Part shown: one piece after another, positions 5,601 through 6,769 of the stretch
How the letters are laid out: each line of letters begins with the position of its first letter
How positions within the stretch are numbered: position 1 is the first letter of the stretch
NCBI GenBank assembly: GCA_017415945.1
Contig: JAFQDR010000003.1
Span: 1-6,769 of the forward strand
Reading direction: 5' to 3'
DNA length: 6,769 nt
Source: Oscillospiraceae bacterium
GTDB lineage: Bacteria > Bacillota_A > Clostridia > Oscillospirales > Oscillospiraceae
The notes under the pieces: generated by a model
What the model was told of the DNA's origin: nothing
Seen by the model: only the letters and a program-made list of their open reading frames with translations
Database searches by the model: none
Program-made: the position numbers and the translations under genes

Positions 5601-6584
5601 CGCAGATCGTGGAAGCGAATATCGGGCAGTCCTGCCGCTTTGAGAATGGATTTCAGCTTGTCGTATGCCGTACTTGGATTCATCGGCTTCTCCAGTTCCA
5701 GCAGATTTGGGAATATCCATTCAGTCAGCGCCTGCTCCTTTCGCTCGGTGAGGATGCGAAGTGTGCTTGCCGGCAGACGGATGACGCGTTTGCCTTTTTC
5801 GGTTTTGGTTTCGCCAATTTCCAATTTTCCGCCCTCGCCGTTGCTGACCGATCGCTCGATTTTCAGCGTGCCGCGCTCGGTATCAAGATCACTCCATTTG
5901 AGTCCGCAGATCTCTCCGCGGCGCAGTCCTGTGGTGATCTCGGTGTAGAAGAAGTCACGCCACAGTACTTCGCGCTCGATGGCTTCCATGAATCTGGCAA
6001 GCTCACCTTCGCTTAAAATCTTTTTGTCGGGATAATTGCACTTCGGAATCTTCGTACCGGCGGTCGGATTTTTTGCGATCAGCCGCGCCTGAACAGCCGC
6101 TTCCATCACCTCATGCAGGAGCATATGGATGCTTCGCACGGTGGAATCGGAGAGTCCGTCGCCGTATTTTTCACGGCAATTTTCTCTGCCGTCGCGCTTC
6201 AGCTTGTTGTACATCCGCTGAATCTGCTGTGTGGTGATGAGGCTGATCTGCTTGTCACCGAGTTGGCGGTTGATCTGTTTTGCGTACCTACGGTAGCCGC
6301 GGACGGTGCTCGGACGGAGGGTAACCTCGGCGTAGTCCTTGAACCAACGCTCGAACCATTCGCCGAGCGTCATGCGGCTGTCCTCGGTCAGATCTACGCC
6401 GCGATAGGCTTCGATGGCGCGGTGAAGCTTCGGTAGCAGTTCCTTCTGCGTCTTCGCCTGCACCCATTTGTAGAGGTAGCTGCCGTCCGCCTTGTGTCCG
6501 ATCACGATCGCGCCCTCCCACCGACCGTCCGCACGTTTGCGGATCATACCGTCTCCATTCGGTCTTCGTTTTGCCATGAATGGT

Positions 6585-6591
6585 CTCCTTT
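6585..6591 (-). promoter_or_regulatory. Ribosome site fixing the integrase start
   Basis: On the minus strand AAAGGAG is followed by 7 nt and ATG (6577-6575). This decides the start at MAKRRPNGDG rather than the in-frame ATG 111 nt further upstream at 6688, which has no such site and would add 37 residues unlike the family. Confidence 0.75.
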
Positions 6592-6613
6592 CGCATGGAT
6601 TTTTCAGTACAAC

Positions 6614-6642
6614 ACAATACCACAGAACGTGGAATATATCCA
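6614..6642 (-). promoter_or_regulatory. Probable promoter of the truncated integrase
   Basis: On the minus strand, TGGATA (6642-6637) and TATTGT (6619-6614) each match the -35 and -10 consensus at four of six positions, with a 17-nt spacer. TG precedes the -10 with one base between (extended -10). The spacer holds a small dyad, CCAC (6620-6623) and GTGG (6629-6632), which could be an operator. The predicted start is about 30 nt before the ATG at 6577. Confidence 0.35.
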
Positions 6643-6714
6643 GAGATAATCGCGGTGTTATCAGAAAAGTTGCAATTATGCTCCGCATTTAACTTGCTTT
6701 TCCAACCAAACAGT

Positions 6715-6730
6715 GATTCAGTTATGAATC
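6715..6730. repeat. Short dyad GATTCA-4-TGAATC
   Basis: GATTCA (6715-6720) and TGAATC (6725-6730) form a perfect 6-bp dyad around GTTA. It lies upstream of the integrase promoter on the minus strand and overlaps the presumed end of the gene at the right edge. It could be a regulator or excisionase site, but 6-bp dyads also occur by chance. Confidence 0.25.
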
Positions 6731-6769
6731 GGAAATAGTAATTCGCCAACGAGTCGCTTTACCAATTGA
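6722..6769 (-). CDS. Possible 3' end of an excisionase-like gene (partial, cut by the window edge)
   Basis: From the right edge the minus strand reads SIGKATRWRITISDS and then TAA (6724-6722). IGKATRWRI resembles the wing of AlpA/excisionase-type winged-helix proteins, in which a segment like IGRATRWR is common near the C-terminus. Such genes are usually placed directly before an integrase, as here: the integrase ATG is about 145 nt downstream. Only 15 residues are visible, so the assignment is tentative. Confidence 0.3.
   Translation of the reverse strand, partial: SIGKATRWRITISDS

Larger units (their letters stand above)
5471..6577 (-). pseudogene. Truncated tyrosine recombinase (Tn916/phage-type integrase) with a foreign C-terminal tail
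   Basis: The start is ATG 6575-6577, with AAAGGAG (6585-6591) 7 nt upstream; the frame extends to 6688 but without a ribosome site. Domains: arm-type DNA-binding N-terminus (about 8-55, GDGMIRKRADGRWEG), SAM-like core-binding domain (about 68-170), and catalytic domain from about 185. Catalytic residues seen are Arg219 in TGLRRGEI, Lys258 in TKTEKGKR, and HDLRH (323-327) with His323 and Arg326. The family then needs a further LGH box and a tyrosine in a DTY-type motif, normally within the next 60-70 residues. Neither exists here. Residues 328-368 are unrelated sequence read from the neighbouring element, ending at TAA 5471-5473. The protein should be unable to cut DNA but might still bind it. 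GC is higher than in the serine genes (57% versus 47% in one line counted from each), fitting a separate origin. Confidence 0.85.
6578..6721. other. Intergenic region upstream of the integrase
   Basis: This non-coding stretch holds the integrase ribosome site, the probable promoter and the short dyad. I see no other gene in it. An open frame on the plus strand here (about 6492-6692) is antisense to the integrase start and has no family resemblance. Confidence 0.5.

Noticed and set aside
5597..6016. Plus-strand open frames (also 5586-5948) opposite the integrase
   Set aside because: Both are antisense to well-supported integrase catalytic sequence, and neither protein resembles a known family.
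6288..6749. 153-codon minus-strand frame overlapping the integrase start in another frame
   Set aside because: Most of it is the out-of-frame reading of the integrase N-terminus, with Arg-rich low-quality sequence.
1..6769. tRNA gene, CRISPR array or long direct repeats marking both element ends
   Set aside because: I looked for these and found none. The partner att site, if present, lies outside the window.

Overview
The window looks like a junction inside nested mobile DNA from a Gram-positive, clostridial-type (Firmicutes, probably gut) bacterium. The reasons are strong AGGAGG-type ribosome sites, ATG/TTG/GTG starts, a sigma-A-like extended -10 promoter, and protein families (large serine recombinases, a small conserved ICE-type protein, a Tn916-like integrase) that are typical of clostridial integrative elements. 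No species can be named. No tRNA, rRNA or CRISPR array was seen.

Layout. Positions 1-195 hold the tail of something that starts outside the window: an open frame that may instead be a folded RNA. Two strong hairpins follow (205-268, terminator-like; 283-312). A small gene (356-577, 73 aa) of a conserved but uncharacterised type comes next. A good promoter (587-615) and a leader hairpin that covers the ribosome site (653-693) precede a tight three-gene operon, 701-5502, encoding three different large serine recombinases of 542, 552 and 508 aa. Gene spacings are +3 nt and then a 16-nt overlap, and the starts are ATG, TTG and GTG. All three keep the catalytic serine, the active-site arginines and a cysteine zinc-ribbon. 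A 12-bp inverted repeat (5511-5562) follows the operon.

On the minus strand, convergent with the operon, lies a tyrosine recombinase (integrase) gene whose start is at 6577. It reads normally through the first catalytic Arg, the Lys region and the HDLRH box. At about position 5596 it stops resembling the family and runs into an unrelated tail that ends at 5471, inside the third recombinase gene. The second conserved box (LGH) and the tyrosine nucleophile are missing. The simplest reading is that the element carrying the serine-recombinase trio is inserted in the integrase gene of another element, so position ~5585-5600 is an element end. At the right edge a 15-codon fragment looks like the end of an excisionase-type gene, which would complete an xis-int pair of the invaded element.

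Working model: the trio jointly integrates and excises the element lying to the left, which extends beyond position 1, and its right end is the ~90 bp after the third gene. The resident tyrosine integrase has been inactivated. The trio arrangement is reminiscent of the known tyrosine 'recombinase-in-trio' units but is built from serine enzymes. Whether all three are needed is unknown.
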